Shown here: piece after piece, positions 17,116 to 24,843 of the stretch | How positions within the stretch are numbered: position 1 is the stretch's first letter | Layout of the letters: the number at the start of each line of letters is the position of its first letter | Assembly (NCBI RefSeq): GCF_007754155.1 | Contig: NZ_CP037423.1 | Location: forward strand, 1,674,001 to 1,738,000 | DNA from: Stieleria neptunia | GTDB lineage: Bacteria; Planctomycetota; Planctomycetia; Pirellulales; Pirellulaceae | Length of the DNA stretch: 64,000 bases | Direction of reading: 5' to 3' | Translations under genes and position numbers: made by a program | The notes under the pieces: model-generated | The model's database searches: none | Told to the model about the DNA's origin: nothing | The model's input: only the letters and a program-made list of their open reading frames with translations

Positions 17116-17505
17116 ATGGCAAGACCGAAAGGGAAACAAATCGCCGTCACCTGCGGAGTTTGCGGCACGATTCGACACTGGCCCCCATCGAAAGCGGCGG
17201 GCAAAAAATACTGCTCGACCAAATGCCGGGACCGAGGGCGCGAGCTCGTCACAGATTGGGACTGGATCGCCGGCGGGGCGTCGGTGATTTACCGGATGCC
17301 CGACCGTTCCGATCCGATGGGGCGGGGTGTCATCGCCGATGACCGGGTGTTCCTACGGGTTGATGACGGCTGGCAAGAACTGGTTTTGCAGCGAAATACC
17401 CACTCCGCGGGATTTCGCGTTGTCGAGCGTGTTCCCATCGATGCGGCCGAGATCCCGGCCCCGACCGCCGAAACGCCACACGCGACGACTGAGGCGACGG
17501 AATGA
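17116..17505 (+). CDS. Zinc-ribbon hypothetical protein
   Basis: 129 residues, with AAGGAA just upstream of the ATG. The N-terminal 35 residues carry four cysteines in CGVCG and CSTKC, a treble-clef or zinc-ribbon pattern preceded by an AT-hook-like MARPKGK. The middle contains GRGVIADDRVFLRVDDGWQELVL, which looks like a small beta-barrel. The tail is Pro/Thr-rich. Nucleic-acid binding is likely. It overlaps the next gene by four bases. Confidence 0.65.
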   Translation: MARPKGKQIAVTCGVCGTIRHWPPSKAAGKKYCSTKCRDRGRELVTDWDWIAGGASVIYRMPDRSDPMGRGVIADDRVFLRVDDGWQELVLQRNTHSAGFRVVERVPIDAAEIPAPTAETPHATTEATE

Positions 17506-17768
17506 CCGATTTTGAAGCCGCCGCCCAGTGCACCATCGACCACAACCGCCGGCTATGGGCGTCGCGCCGTTTTCTGGCCGAACAGGCCGCCGCCCACCTG
17601 GACGACGCCGCGGCGATCCTGGCCGAGATCGACGACGAATGGGAGGCGATGGAAAACAACCACGCCCGATTGCGGCATCACGTCCGACGGTTGCAGCAAA
17701 AGTTGGCGACCGACGACAAGCCGCTGAGCGTCGGCGAACGGTTCGACATCATCACCCGAAAAAAGTAA
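17502..17768 (+). CDS. Small coiled-coil hypothetical protein
   Basis: 88 residues, starting in an ATGA overlap. Almost the entire chain is predicted helix with heptad-like spacing (AAAHLDDAAAILAEIDDEWEAMENNHARLRHHVRRLQQKL). No family is recognised. It is coupled to the zinc-ribbon protein upstream and could be its partner. Confidence 0.55.
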   Translation: MTDFEAAAQCTIDHNRRLWASRRFLAEQAAAHLDDAAAILAEIDDEWEAMENNHARLRHHVRRLQQKLATDDKPLSVGERFDIITRKK

Positions 17769-17806
17769 TTCCGCAGATCACACAACCGACTGATTTTGTT
17801 TTTCAG

Positions 17807-18055
17807 ATGACCGCTAAAGTTCAAAACATCAACCGGGCAAAGGTGACCGTCCACACGTTCGGCGATGCCCGCCGCTGTCCAACATGCGGAAGCACGCAGC
17901 GCGGCAAGTATGGGCATTCCCGGACGTCTCGGTTGACGCCGACGAAGTTGGAGCCGTGGACCCACTTGGTCGCGAGGCGTTGCAAGTGTGCGAAATGCGA
18001 GACACCCCGAATCGATTATTTCCGAGAGATCCGAACCGATGACCAAAGCAACTAA
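17807..18055 (+). CDS. Com-like zinc-ribbon protein
   Basis: 82 residues from the ATG at 17807. Two cysteine pairs (CPTCG near residue 24 and CKCAKC near residue 64) make a zinc ribbon, with a basic segment between them. The layout is reminiscent of phage Com-type and small zinc-ribbon proteins. The gene overlaps the next one by 17 bases. No clear ribosome-binding site is seen, so the start is tentative. Confidence 0.5.
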   Translation: MTAKVQNINRAKVTVHTFGDARRCPTCGSTQRGKYGHSRTSRLTPTKLEPWTHLVARRCKCAKCETPRIDYFREIRTDDQSN

Positions 18056-18815
18056 CCATCCAAACCCAATGGCGGGAATCCTGAGCGTCGGCGATGCCGC
18101 TGAAATGCTGGGGGCCAATCCGATCGACGTTCAGCGTGTAATCGCACTCGGCGAACTGGACGACAACCGCAACAAAGACGGCAACGTCGTGATGCGTGGC
18201 GACCTGGAACGATTCATGGGCCGTCGGGCACCGAACTTGAAGTCACTTCGAACCCGTGACGGATGGTTTGCACATGACCCCACCCTCGTCCAGCGTGACG
18301 AGTTTCAGCGTCGAATCCGTCGTCATGCCGGCGAACTGGCCCAAGTCACTGACGAGCAGATTGACGCGGCATACAAAGCCAACCCGCGGCAACGCCCCCT
18401 GACGTTCACGGTTGCCCCAACGAAATCGATGCGGGACTGTTTCGCAGCGGATTCAACAGGCACCCTGTTTGCCCGCAAGCCCTCTGGCGTTCCGTTGGGC
18501 GTGTCCGCAATGGCGGCAGTCTTGCGGGACGGAGCGTTGCGAGAAGTGAACCGACGTCTCGGCCGGCGCGGCATGAGCAAGGGCGGAGTCGGCAGCCGCC
18601 ACGCGCTCGAGGCGCTGTACGAATCACCCGAGGCGTTCAAGGGCATCGCTGAAGCTGCCAAGTCTGCACTGACCGCCCTGGACGTGGCATTCCACGAATC
18701 CCGAAAGCCGGCATCGGCACCCGGTGAAGTCTCCATTCTGACCACCGTGAAGCTGTCGTCACTGTCGACGAACTTTGACCGTCATGTCGCGATGGCGGTT
18801 GACCTGGCGTTCTAA
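18039..18815 (+). CDS. Hypothetical protein with N-terminal excisionase-like HTH
   Basis: 258 residues from the ATG at 18039. Residues 14-60 (LSVGDAAEMLGANPIDVQRVIALGEL, then GDLERFM) match the helix-turn-helix of MerR/excisionase-type domains. The remaining 200 residues are unrecognised and end in a beta-rich part (VSILTTVKLSSLSTNFDRHVAMAVDL). A regulatory role is plausible; a structural phage role cannot be excluded because tail-like genes follow. Confidence 0.6.
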   Translation: MTKATNHPNPMAGILSVGDAAEMLGANPIDVQRVIALGELDDNRNKDGNVVMRGDLERFMGRRAPNLKSLRTRDGWFAHDPTLVQRDEFQRRIRRHAGELAQVTDEQIDAAYKANPRQRPLTFTVAPTKSMRDCFAADSTGTLFARKPSGVPLGVSAMAAVLRDGALREVNRRLGRRGMSKGGVGSRHALEALYESPEAFKGIAEAAKSALTALDVAFHESRKPASAPGEVSILTTVKLSSLSTNFDRHVAMAVDLAF

Positions 18816-18866
18816 CTTTGACCATCCGATTCTGACCCCACCCCAACCAGCAAATAAGGCAAACCC

Positions 18867-19457
18867 ATGACTTCACTACTGGCCCGAATTCGAGGCATCC
18901 GCGAAGACGACGCAAAGGCAGTTTATGAAGACCTGCAACCCGAGCGTGACGAGTTTTTTCAGATCGCGTTGCGTGACTATCTCGGCAAGTCGAAAGACGA
19001 TGACGCCGACGATCTGCTGCGTTGCATGGAGTTTCTGGAACTCGGCGACGAAGACTACCAGGATTTAGTGAGAGGCATCGGCCAAGCGATCAGTGCTCTG
19101 TCGCAACAGCAATTCCACGACGAACAAACGAAAGGCTCTGACGTGCGGTTTGTCGAAACGCAGCGGCAAATGTTCACGGCGAAAGCCCAGGCGGATCGAT
19201 GCCAAAAGAAGCTGCGCGAGCTCCAAGCCCTGGCGGCGCGTGGCTCTGGCATCATCAAACAGGTAAACGAGATCACCAAAGAGCAACCGTTGATTTTCGA
19301 CGACGCCGGCAAGCCTCACAAGTCGCTCAAATCGGTGATCGACGCCAGCGTCAAGCAACTGCGTGAAGCGGCGAAAGAACACGAAGCCAAAGCCGATGCA
19401 GCGATGGAAGACTGGATCACGGCGAGGCTACGCACTGCCGGCATCGAACAAGAATGA
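18867..19457 (+). CDS. Hypothetical coiled-coil element protein
   Basis: 196 residues from the ATG at 18867. The first 70 residues are acidic and helical. Residues 90-185 form a long amphipathic, Gln/Lys/Glu-rich helical stretch. There is no signal peptide and no known motif. Located upstream of the tape-measure-like gene, it may belong to the same functional block. A strong terminator follows. Confidence 0.6.
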   Translation: MTSLLARIRGIREDDAKAVYEDLQPERDEFFQIALRDYLGKSKDDDADDLLRCMEFLELGDEDYQDLVRGIGQAISALSQQQFHDEQTKGSDVRFVETQRQMFTAKAQADRCQKKLRELQALAARGSGIIKQVNEITKEQPLIFDDAGKPHKSLKSVIDASVKQLREAAKEHEAKADAAMEDWITARLRTAGIEQE

Positions 19458-19514
19458 ACCACGCCTAGCTCCTTTTCGGTCCCGCTCGTAGCGGGTTGGC
19501 GTGGGAACAAGGGG

Positions 19515-19551
19515 ACGGCGGGTTGGGCGTAAGCTTGGCCCGCCGTTTTTT
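19515..19551 (+). terminator. Intrinsic terminator
   Basis: ACGGCGGG (19515-19522) pairs with CCCGCCGT (19539-19546), followed by a T-run to 19551. It closes the transcription unit ending at 19457. Confidence 0.8.
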
Positions 19552-19669
19552 GCAAATGACGATCAAAAGAACAATCGGCCGGGACGTCACCGGATCGGTT
19601 GCCCGGTGATCCGGCAGTGTCGAGCGGGCGTTGTCGTTCACCGGGATTCAAACAACGGAAACCAGAAAG

Positions 19670-19924
19670 ATGGCCGACCCCTTCGAAGAAATGAACCAGC
19701 AACTTGACGCGATGCGTGACAAGTTGGTCGATGGCGGAATCAAGCAAGTCGAAACCGGCGAGCTTGCTGTCATGTTTTACGAGTCGACGCAGATGATTGA
19801 CGCATTGGAAGAAATCTCATTGCGAGGCACACAATTAACCGAGGCGATTACCGCGATCGGGAAGGCGATCAACGCCGAGTGTGAACGGCGAGAACACAAA
19901 CAACCAACCCGAGGGGAAAAGTAA
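19670..19924 (+). CDS. Small acidic protein upstream of tape-measure-like gene
   Basis: 84 residues from the ATG at 19670. Almost wholly helical (EEMNQQLDAMRDKLVDGG, then ALEEISLRGTQLTEAITAIGKAI) and acidic. It ends one base before the next start. In tailed phages, small helical assembly chaperones sit directly before the tape measure gene, so a chaperone role is possible. This is inferred from position only. Confidence 0.55.
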   Translation: MADPFEEMNQQLDAMRDKLVDGGIKQVETGELAVMFYESTQMIDALEEISLRGTQLTEAITAIGKAINAECERREHKQPTRGEK

Positions 19925-19925
19925 C

Positions 19926-22379
19926 ATGACCAGCAGCCAAAACATCGACGCGGGCGGAGCGAGTTTTGCGTTATCGCTGAAAGACGACCTGACCCGTGAT
20001 CTACAATCGTCGCTGTCCAACGCGGTCAAAGCGGTGCGTGGCGTGGTCGGGGAGATCGACCGGGAGATCAAGGCCCTTGGCCGGACCATCACGGACACCG
20101 GGAAGCAAATCGCCAAGATCGGGGCTGGCGCGAGTGCGTTGGGTGCTGGCGTGACTTTCGGTTTTGCTCGTGCGACCATTGCCGCCGGCGACTTTGCCGA
20201 AACGCTTTCGATGTTTGACGCGGTGTTCAAGGATCAATCTGAATCCGTCCGGCGATGGGGCGAGAACTACGCCAAGACCGTTGGCCGATCACGGGGGCAA
20301 CTGTTGCAGTTTTTGGCAGACGCCCAAGATACGTTTGTGCCGCTGGGATTCGACCGCAAGGAGGCCACCGAGCTATCTAAAACCGTCGCGAAGCTGGCGA
20401 TCGACTTGGGAAGCTTTAAGAACATCGATGACGCCGACGCACTGCGTAGCCTGTTGGGCGGCATCATCGGGAACACTGAAAACTTGCGCCGGTTTGGAGT
20501 GGTCGCACAAGAGGCTCAAATCAAGGCCCAGGCGTTATCGATGGGTTTCGACCCGTCAAACCTCACAGCGTATCAAAAGGCGTTGGCCATCTTGGAACTG
20601 ACGCTAGCGGGCACCCAGGACGCACAGGGTGATGCGATCAAGACCGCTGGCAGTTTCGCTAACAGCGTGCGAGCGTTGAAAGCCGCATTCGGTGATCTGA
20701 AAAACGCAATCGGCCAACCGCTCTTGGAAATCGGCACGTCGTTCGTCCAAGGGATGGCGGCGGTTATCCAGTCGATCAACACGGTACTTGAAAAGTTCCC
20801 CCTGCTGACGAAGTTTGCCGCGGGTACGGCGTTGGCCGTTGGTGCTGTCGGTGCAGCGGCGACCGGGTTGGGCGTGGCGTTGGCAACGATGGGGACGTCC
20901 CTGGCGACGTCTGGGGCGTTGCTGCTGGTCTGGACGGTGCGAGCCCAGGGTTTAACCGCAACGATGGGGAAGATGGCAGTAGCGGCCAAGACCGCCGGAC
21001 CAGCGATCGCAGCGGCAACGGCAGAAGCCGGTAAGGGTGCCGCGGCGATGGCGGCGGGCGAATCGGGGGCTATGTCGTTTGGTGCTGCGTTGCGAGCCGT
21101 GGGGGCGCGTATCGCTCACGTCGCCGAGGCTATCGTCCTGGCGTTTCGGTCGAACATCTTCAAGGCCGCAATGGGCGGCATCATTCGCGGTCTGCGTAAC
21201 ATCGTCACAGTCGGCCGGCTTGCGGGATCTGCCATCATCGGCATCGCCAAGACTGGACTGATGGCGTTGGGGCGTCTGCTCGTTTCGCCGATCGGCCTAA
21301 TCGCCGCTGCGACCGCCGCGGCGATGAAGGGGTTAGAACTGTACTACCGTCGCGCCGAACAACTGGCGAACAAACGCGGGAAGCAACTGGACATTGAGCG
21401 GGTTAAGTTGGTGCGTCAGTCGTTCATCGATGCCGGCCAAACGCCACCGCATGACCTGTTCAAAACCTTCAATCCAAACGGTGCCCGCGTCGTCAAGAAT
21501 CCGGCCCCTGAGCTTGCCGCACTGACCGCGGCCCAGCGTGGTCTGGTCGATGAGATCAACGCGATGCGTTCCCCGCTGGAAACCTTCCGGGAGCGGATCA
21601 AGGCGGCAAGTGAATTGCTTAACCGGGGCGAGATCAGCAAAGATCAATTCAATGCGTTTTCTCGCCAAGAGTTTGATCGGTTCCAACAATCCGACCCGGC
21701 GACCCAGGCACGCAACAGTCTTGCCGATCAACTGCGAACGCCGGCGGAAACGCTCCGCAAGTCAATTGCCGACGCCCGAAAGTTGTTTGCCGACGATGCA
21801 CAGATGATGCGTCGCGCGGTCCAGGCCGCTATCGAAACCTTTAAGGCGACCGATCCGGCGGAGCAATTGAAACAGCAACTTATGACGCCGATCGAGCGGA
21901 TGCGGCAATCCATCGCCAACGCTCACAAGTTGTTCGCAGGCCAACCGGAGTTTCTTCGCCGCGCGATTGCCGCGTCCGTGAAAGAGTTTAAGGCAAGCCA
22001 ACCAAGCGCCGCTGACGATCCCGGCGTGAAAGCCGCTGAGGGGATCAGGGACGCGATCAAAACCGACGCCCAACGAGTCGCCGAGAAAATGGCCGAAGCG
22101 GTTAAGTTGGTACAATCTGGCCACCTGACGAAAGCAGAGGCCCAGGCGTTCAACCGGCAATTGCGTGACGACTTTTTAGGCGATGCCCCCGGCAAGCCAA
22201 GTTTCCAGCAGATGGCGGCACAAAGTGCTCACGTAGCTGCAAACATCGGCAAGTTCGCCCCAAGCTTCGACAACACGTCATCGGAAGAAAAAGCCTACAG
22301 GCGGAAGACAATCGAACTGCAACAGGAAATGCGAAAGGAACTGAGGGACATTCGACGACGACGCCCTGCGTTTATCTGA
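19926..22379 (+). CDS. Tape-measure-like phage tail protein
   Basis: 817 residues from the ATG at 19926, with GAGGGG upstream. Residues 85-280 match the conserved N-terminal part of tail tape measure proteins (TMP_TP901-like): GDFAETLSMFDAVFKDQSESV, then RSRGQLLQFLADAQDTFVPLGF, then a segment ending RRFGVVAQEAQIKAQA. A glycine/alanine-rich hydrophobic stretch (about 295-480) contains several possible membrane-spanning helices, typical of tape measures. The C-terminal 300 residues contain three near-repeats of the pattern LxTPxExxRxSIAxAxKLF, ending in a basic tail. It would set tail length and form the ejection channel in a phage, but no other tail, capsid or packaging gene accompanies it. 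Confidence 0.7.
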   Translation: MTSSQNIDAGGASFALSLKDDLTRDLQSSLSNAVKAVRGVVGEIDREIKALGRTITDTGKQIAKIGAGASALGAGVTFGFARATIAAGDFAETLSMFDAVFKDQSESVRRWGENYAKTVGRSRGQLLQFLADAQDTFVPLGFDRKEATELSKTVAKLAIDLGSFKNIDDADALRSLLGGIIGNTENLRRFGVVAQEAQIKAQALSMGFDPSNLTAYQKALAILELTLAGTQDAQGDAIKTAGSFANSVRALKAAFGDLKNAIGQPLLEIGTSFVQGMAAVIQSINTVLEKFPLLTKFAAGTALAVGAVGAAATGLGVALATMGTSLATSGALLLVWTVRAQGLTATMGKMAVAAKTAGPAIAAATAEAGKGAAAMAAGESGAMSFGAALRAVGARIAHVAEAIVLAFRSNIFKAAMGGIIRGLRNIVTVGRLAGSAIIGIAKTGLMALGRLLVSPIGLIAAATAAAMKGLELYYRRAEQLANKRGKQLDIERVKLVRQSFIDAGQTPPHDLFKTFNPNGARVVKNPAPELAALTAAQRGLVDEINAMRSPLETFRERIKAASELLNRGEISKDQFNAFSRQEFDRFQQSDPATQARNSLADQLRTPAETLRKSIADARKLFADDAQMMRRAVQAAIETFKATDPAEQLKQQLMTPIERMRQSIANAHKLFAGQPEFLRRAIAASVKEFKASQPSAADDPGVKAAEGIRDAIKTDAQRVAEKMAEAVKLVQSGHLTKAEAQAFNRQLRDDFLGDAPGKPSFQQMAAQSAHVAANIGKFAPSFDNTSSEEKAYRRKTIELQQEMRKELRDIRRRRPAFI

Positions 22380-22813
22380 TGGATCAATTTAGAACTCGGA
22401 CGGAGCTTGATCGAATCCGCGTCAAGCATCGGCTACCGCACTCCACTCTCGGCGAAATGCAGGCCGAAGTGTCGGCGTTTGTCTCCGCCGGCATGGACGT
22501 TGACGAAGCGTGTCAACTGGTTGGATTGCCCCGCCGGCTGTATCGGATCGGTGCCGCCGGCAATGAGCGGATCACGCATCTACCGACGCCGGCGGAGATC
22601 GAAGCGTTGACAATTCGCATCCGTGCGGGCGAGCGTATCTGTACCCGCCGAAGTCAAGAACGGTGGTTGAAGTACAATGAAATGATCGAAGCTGGCGACC
22701 CGGATTGCGAATCGTTCGACCTGGCCGGCCAGATCGCCGAGGATGCGTGCACCCTCCCGCCCTGGCTCTATTCCGCCGATGAAGAAAAAGAAACGCGATC
22801 GCGTGGTCGATGA
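22379..22813 (+). CDS. Hypothetical protein with HTH-like segment
   Basis: 144 residues. Its ATG overlaps the stop of the tape-measure-like gene (TGATG), so the two are coupled. Residues 38-60 (GMDVDEACQLVGLPRRLYRIGA) resemble a helix-turn-helix. The rest contains RRSQERWLKYNEMI and an acidic C-terminal half. No named family is recognised. Confidence 0.55.
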   Translation: MDQFRTRTELDRIRVKHRLPHSTLGEMQAEVSAFVSAGMDVDEACQLVGLPRRLYRIGAAGNERITHLPTPAEIEALTIRIRAGERICTRRSQERWLKYNEMIEAGDPDCESFDLAGQIAEDACTLPPWLYSADEEKETRSRGR

Positions 22814-22988
22814 TTCAAACCACCTTTTGACGCTGGCCGAAGTTGCCAGAATCGCAAACGTCAAACGCGATGACGTTGACCGATGGATTGAGACGGGAGG
22901 TTTGAAGTCGTTCCCGATGCCGGGGTCCACTCGGCGACGTGTGAGGCGTCGAACGTTGAATGCGTTCCTGGCCGAGCTGCGGGAGTGA
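22779..22988 (+). CDS. Excisionase-like small DNA-binding protein
   Basis: 69 residues from the ATG at 22779, overlapping the end of the previous gene by 35 bases. It has a basic N-terminus (MKKKKRDR), then the helix-turn-helix LLTLAEVARIANVKRDDVDRW, then a wing-like PMPGSTRRRVRRRTL, which is the layout of excisionase/MerR-type HTH_17 proteins. It is a good candidate for the recombination directionality factor or an early regulator of the element. The short length matches the family. Confidence 0.65.
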   Translation: MKKKKRDRVVDDSNHLLTLAEVARIANVKRDDVDRWIETGGLKSFPMPGSTRRRVRRRTLNAFLAELRE

Positions 22989-23055
22989 AGTACTCCGCCG
23001 CCGGATCCGGTGACGCGGCCGGCGGTGACGCGATGGCGGCAAAATGCGATTTGTG

Positions 23056-23085
23056 TTGACACCCGCCGCGGATCTGGCGTAGATT
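23056..23085 (+). promoter_or_regulatory. Sigma70-type promoter
   Basis: TTGACA (23056-23061), an 18-nt spacer, and TAGATT (23080-23085). Transcription would start near 23092 and run through the structured RNA region into the gene at 23346. Confidence 0.6.
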
Positions 23086-23091
23086 GTTGGT

Positions 23092-23345
23092 GCTGTTGAT
23101 CGGGCCTAGTAACCCGGTCGACTTGGCCCTGACTTGTGAATGTCAGTGGCGACGAAGCAAAGAACTACCATTCTGAAACCATTGAGAAATGATTAAGCCG
23201 CAAGATTTGGGGGAGTCATCCCGAGCTTTGAACCAGCATAGGCTGGCGAGCGACGGACCCGACCGGGAGTAGTTCCCCGGTTACTACCAGGTCTTGCGGC
23301 TTAATCGTGCGCGGTCCGAGAGGTCCGCAAGGAGTCATCGAATCG
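23092..23345 (+). ncRNA. Candidate structured RNA or long structured 5' leader
   Basis: About 250 nt between a promoter and a coding sequence. A 15-bp perfect stem (23191-23205 with 23292-23306; core TTAAGCCGCAAGA) encloses three hairpins: GGGA-GTCA-TCCC (23211-23222), CCAGC-ATAG-GCTGG (23233-23246) and ACCGGG / CCCGGT (23262-23281). The result is a cloverleaf-like four-way junction. Upstream are GATCGGG / CCCGGTC and CTGAC / GTCAG hairpins. Downstream is GCGGTCC-GAGA-GGTCCGC, a stem with a T-T mismatch and GNRA loop, immediately before the AAGGAG ribosome-binding site. No reverse transcriptase or known riboswitch partner is present. Confidence 0.6.
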
Positions 23346-23768
23346 ATGGCCTATTTATCCCTTACCGAGGGTGCCCGGCGTGCAGGCGTTCATACCGATC
23401 GCGTCCGCAAGCTTGTCAAAGCCGGCATCATCCAGCGGTATCGCGTCCCCGGTTATTTGTATCCGGTAATCCGTGAATCAGACGTGGCCACCATCCGGCG
23501 GGAATGCCCTGCCCGGTATCTGCCACCGGTCGAAGTTGTGATCGGCGTTCCCTTTCGCGATCCGACGCCCCAAGAGATCCGGGAGCGTTGCCGCGTAATC
23601 CGCGAAGCGGCGCTACAGCGTATCCCGGACCCACGAACTACGCATTACGCCGACACGCCAAAGCCGCCGGCCATCCCATCGGCCGATGCGATCCTACGGC
23701 GTTTCCGTGAGCGTGCGGTGCGTCATGTACGGCGACGATCACGACGGCAACTGCGGATTGCCGGTTGA
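23346..23768 (+). CDS. MerR/excisionase-like DNA-binding protein
   Basis: 140 residues from the ATG at 23346, with AAGGAG 11 nt upstream; the in-frame GTG further upstream lies inside the leader hairpins. Residues 4-55 (LSLTEGARRAGVHTDRVRKLVKAGII, then a wing ending PVIRESDV) form a winged helix-turn-helix of the excisionase type. The C-terminus is strongly basic (RHVRRRSRRQLR). It is likely a regulator of the element or a recombination directionality factor, and its expression may be controlled by the structured leader. Confidence 0.65.
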   Translation: MAYLSLTEGARRAGVHTDRVRKLVKAGIIQRYRVPGYLYPVIRESDVATIRRECPARYLPPVEVVIGVPFRDPTPQEIRERCRVIREAALQRIPDPRTTHYADTPKPPAIPSADAILRRFRERAVRHVRRRSRRQLRIAG

Positions 23769-23881
23769 GTTGCTTGTGCGCAATCGTGCACATTCCAAAA
23801 GTTGCCGCCGGTGACAACTTTCAAAACTTCACCGGCATCACGTCCCAAACCAAAAACAAACTGATTCATAAGGCCGAAACT

Positions 23882-24373
23882 ATGCAAGCCACTGTTGAAC
23901 TCAAAAATCTGTCCCAAATCCGCCAACGCCGCATCGACATGCACAAGGAGCGGCAAGCGATCGCAGCCGAAGCAAAGAAGCCAACCCGCCCGTTGGCCGT
24001 TAAAGTCGCCGAGGCGAAGAAACCCAAGGTCAAACTGGTCTACACGGTCGAGCGTCTGGAACGCTACGACGTCGTGCTCGGCACCCTGGAACGCCTGGCG
24101 ATCGATCAGCCATTGGACGCCCAGCCGTTGGCCAAAGCGTTGCTGGCAAGCTTGCTGCGTCTGTCATGGGCGCGAGTGTCGGGCAAGCCTGCGACCAATC
24201 CCGACCCCTGCGACGTCCCGCACAAGTTGTTCCTCCGCCAAGCGATCACCAAGCCGGCGCTTAAGCGGCTGCAATTCGCGATCAAGAAGAACGCCACGAC
24301 ATCGAATCTGCTGGAATGCTGCAAAGGTCTGTTGATCTGGTTGGCGTCCGATCCTGACGCCGTGCTGGCGTGA
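23882..24373 (+). CDS. Hypothetical element protein
   Basis: 163 residues from the ATG at 23882. A basic Lys/Ala-rich N-terminal half precedes a helical domain (VYTVERLERYDVVLGTLERLAID, then LLASLLRLSWARVSG). No signal, membrane segment or recognised motif is seen. The basic character suggests nucleic-acid association, without further support. Confidence 0.55.
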   Translation: MQATVELKNLSQIRQRRIDMHKERQAIAAEAKKPTRPLAVKVAEAKKPKVKLVYTVERLERYDVVLGTLERLAIDQPLDAQPLAKALLASLLRLSWARVSGKPATNPDPCDVPHKLFLRQAITKPALKRLQFAIKKNATTSNLLECCKGLLIWLASDPDAVLA

Positions 24374-24499
24374 TGACAACAAGCCCCTGACCTGAGACGG
24401 GGGCACGGGACCGGCGGGATCTGGTCGCACTGTTGCCGCACTGCGAACGCTCCGCCGGTCTTTTCTCCGAACACTGAAACCGATCACCAAGGCGAACCC

Positions 24500-24733
24500 A
24501 TGAAGATCACCGAAACGCGAAACGGCTACCGGGTCCAGGCCAGCACCCAACGAGAGAACCCCGCCATTGCCGCTATGGTCGCGTTGCTGGCGATGGCTCC
24601 CGAGATCACCGACGACGAACGCCATCGGCACAGCGAGCTAGCAGACGGCCAAACGTGGCGGAATTGGTGCGAGATCCCGGCGCGGATCTGGTCGGGACCG
24701 ATGGCGGCGATGGCTGGCGGATTGGACAACTGA
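24500..24733 (+). CDS. Small hypothetical protein
   Basis: 77 residues from the ATG at 24500. A short beta-like start (MKITETRNGYRVQAS) and a helical Ala/Met-rich stretch follow each other; no family is recognised. Upstream, ACCGGCGG (24410) and CCGCCGGT (24452) with a downstream T-rich stretch form a weak, large-loop terminator candidate separating it from the previous gene. Confidence 0.45.
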   Translation: MKITETRNGYRVQASTQRENPAIAAMVALLAMAPEITDDERHRHSELADGQTWRNWCEIPARIWSGPMAAMAGGLDN

Positions 24734-24752
24734 CGAAAAAACGTAATAATCC

Positions 24753-24815
24753 AAGCGGGCTAGGCTTAGCGGCCGAACCGCCGGAAACCTTCACCGGCTT
24801 GCCCCGCTTTTTTTT
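24753..24815 (+). terminator. Terminator-like hairpin directly before the integrase
   Basis: AAGCGGG (24753-24759) pairs with CCCGCTT (24803-24809), followed by eight T residues. Two smaller hairpins (GCGG / CCGC and CCGG / CCGG) lie inside the loop. It ends only 28 nt before the integrase start, so integrase transcription must read through it or initiate within it. Confidence 0.65.
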
Positions 24816-24843
24816 GAAGGGACAACATGAAGGGGTTGTCACA

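Noticed and set aside
23189..23308. Retron msr-msd or diversity-generating element
   Set aside because: The long inverted stem suggested a retron RNA, but no reverse transcriptase gene lies anywhere in the window.
24655..24843. N-terminal extension of the serine recombinase
   Set aside because: The frame is open but passes through the terminator hairpin and lacks a ribosome-binding site; the resolvase domain begins right after the GTG at 24844.
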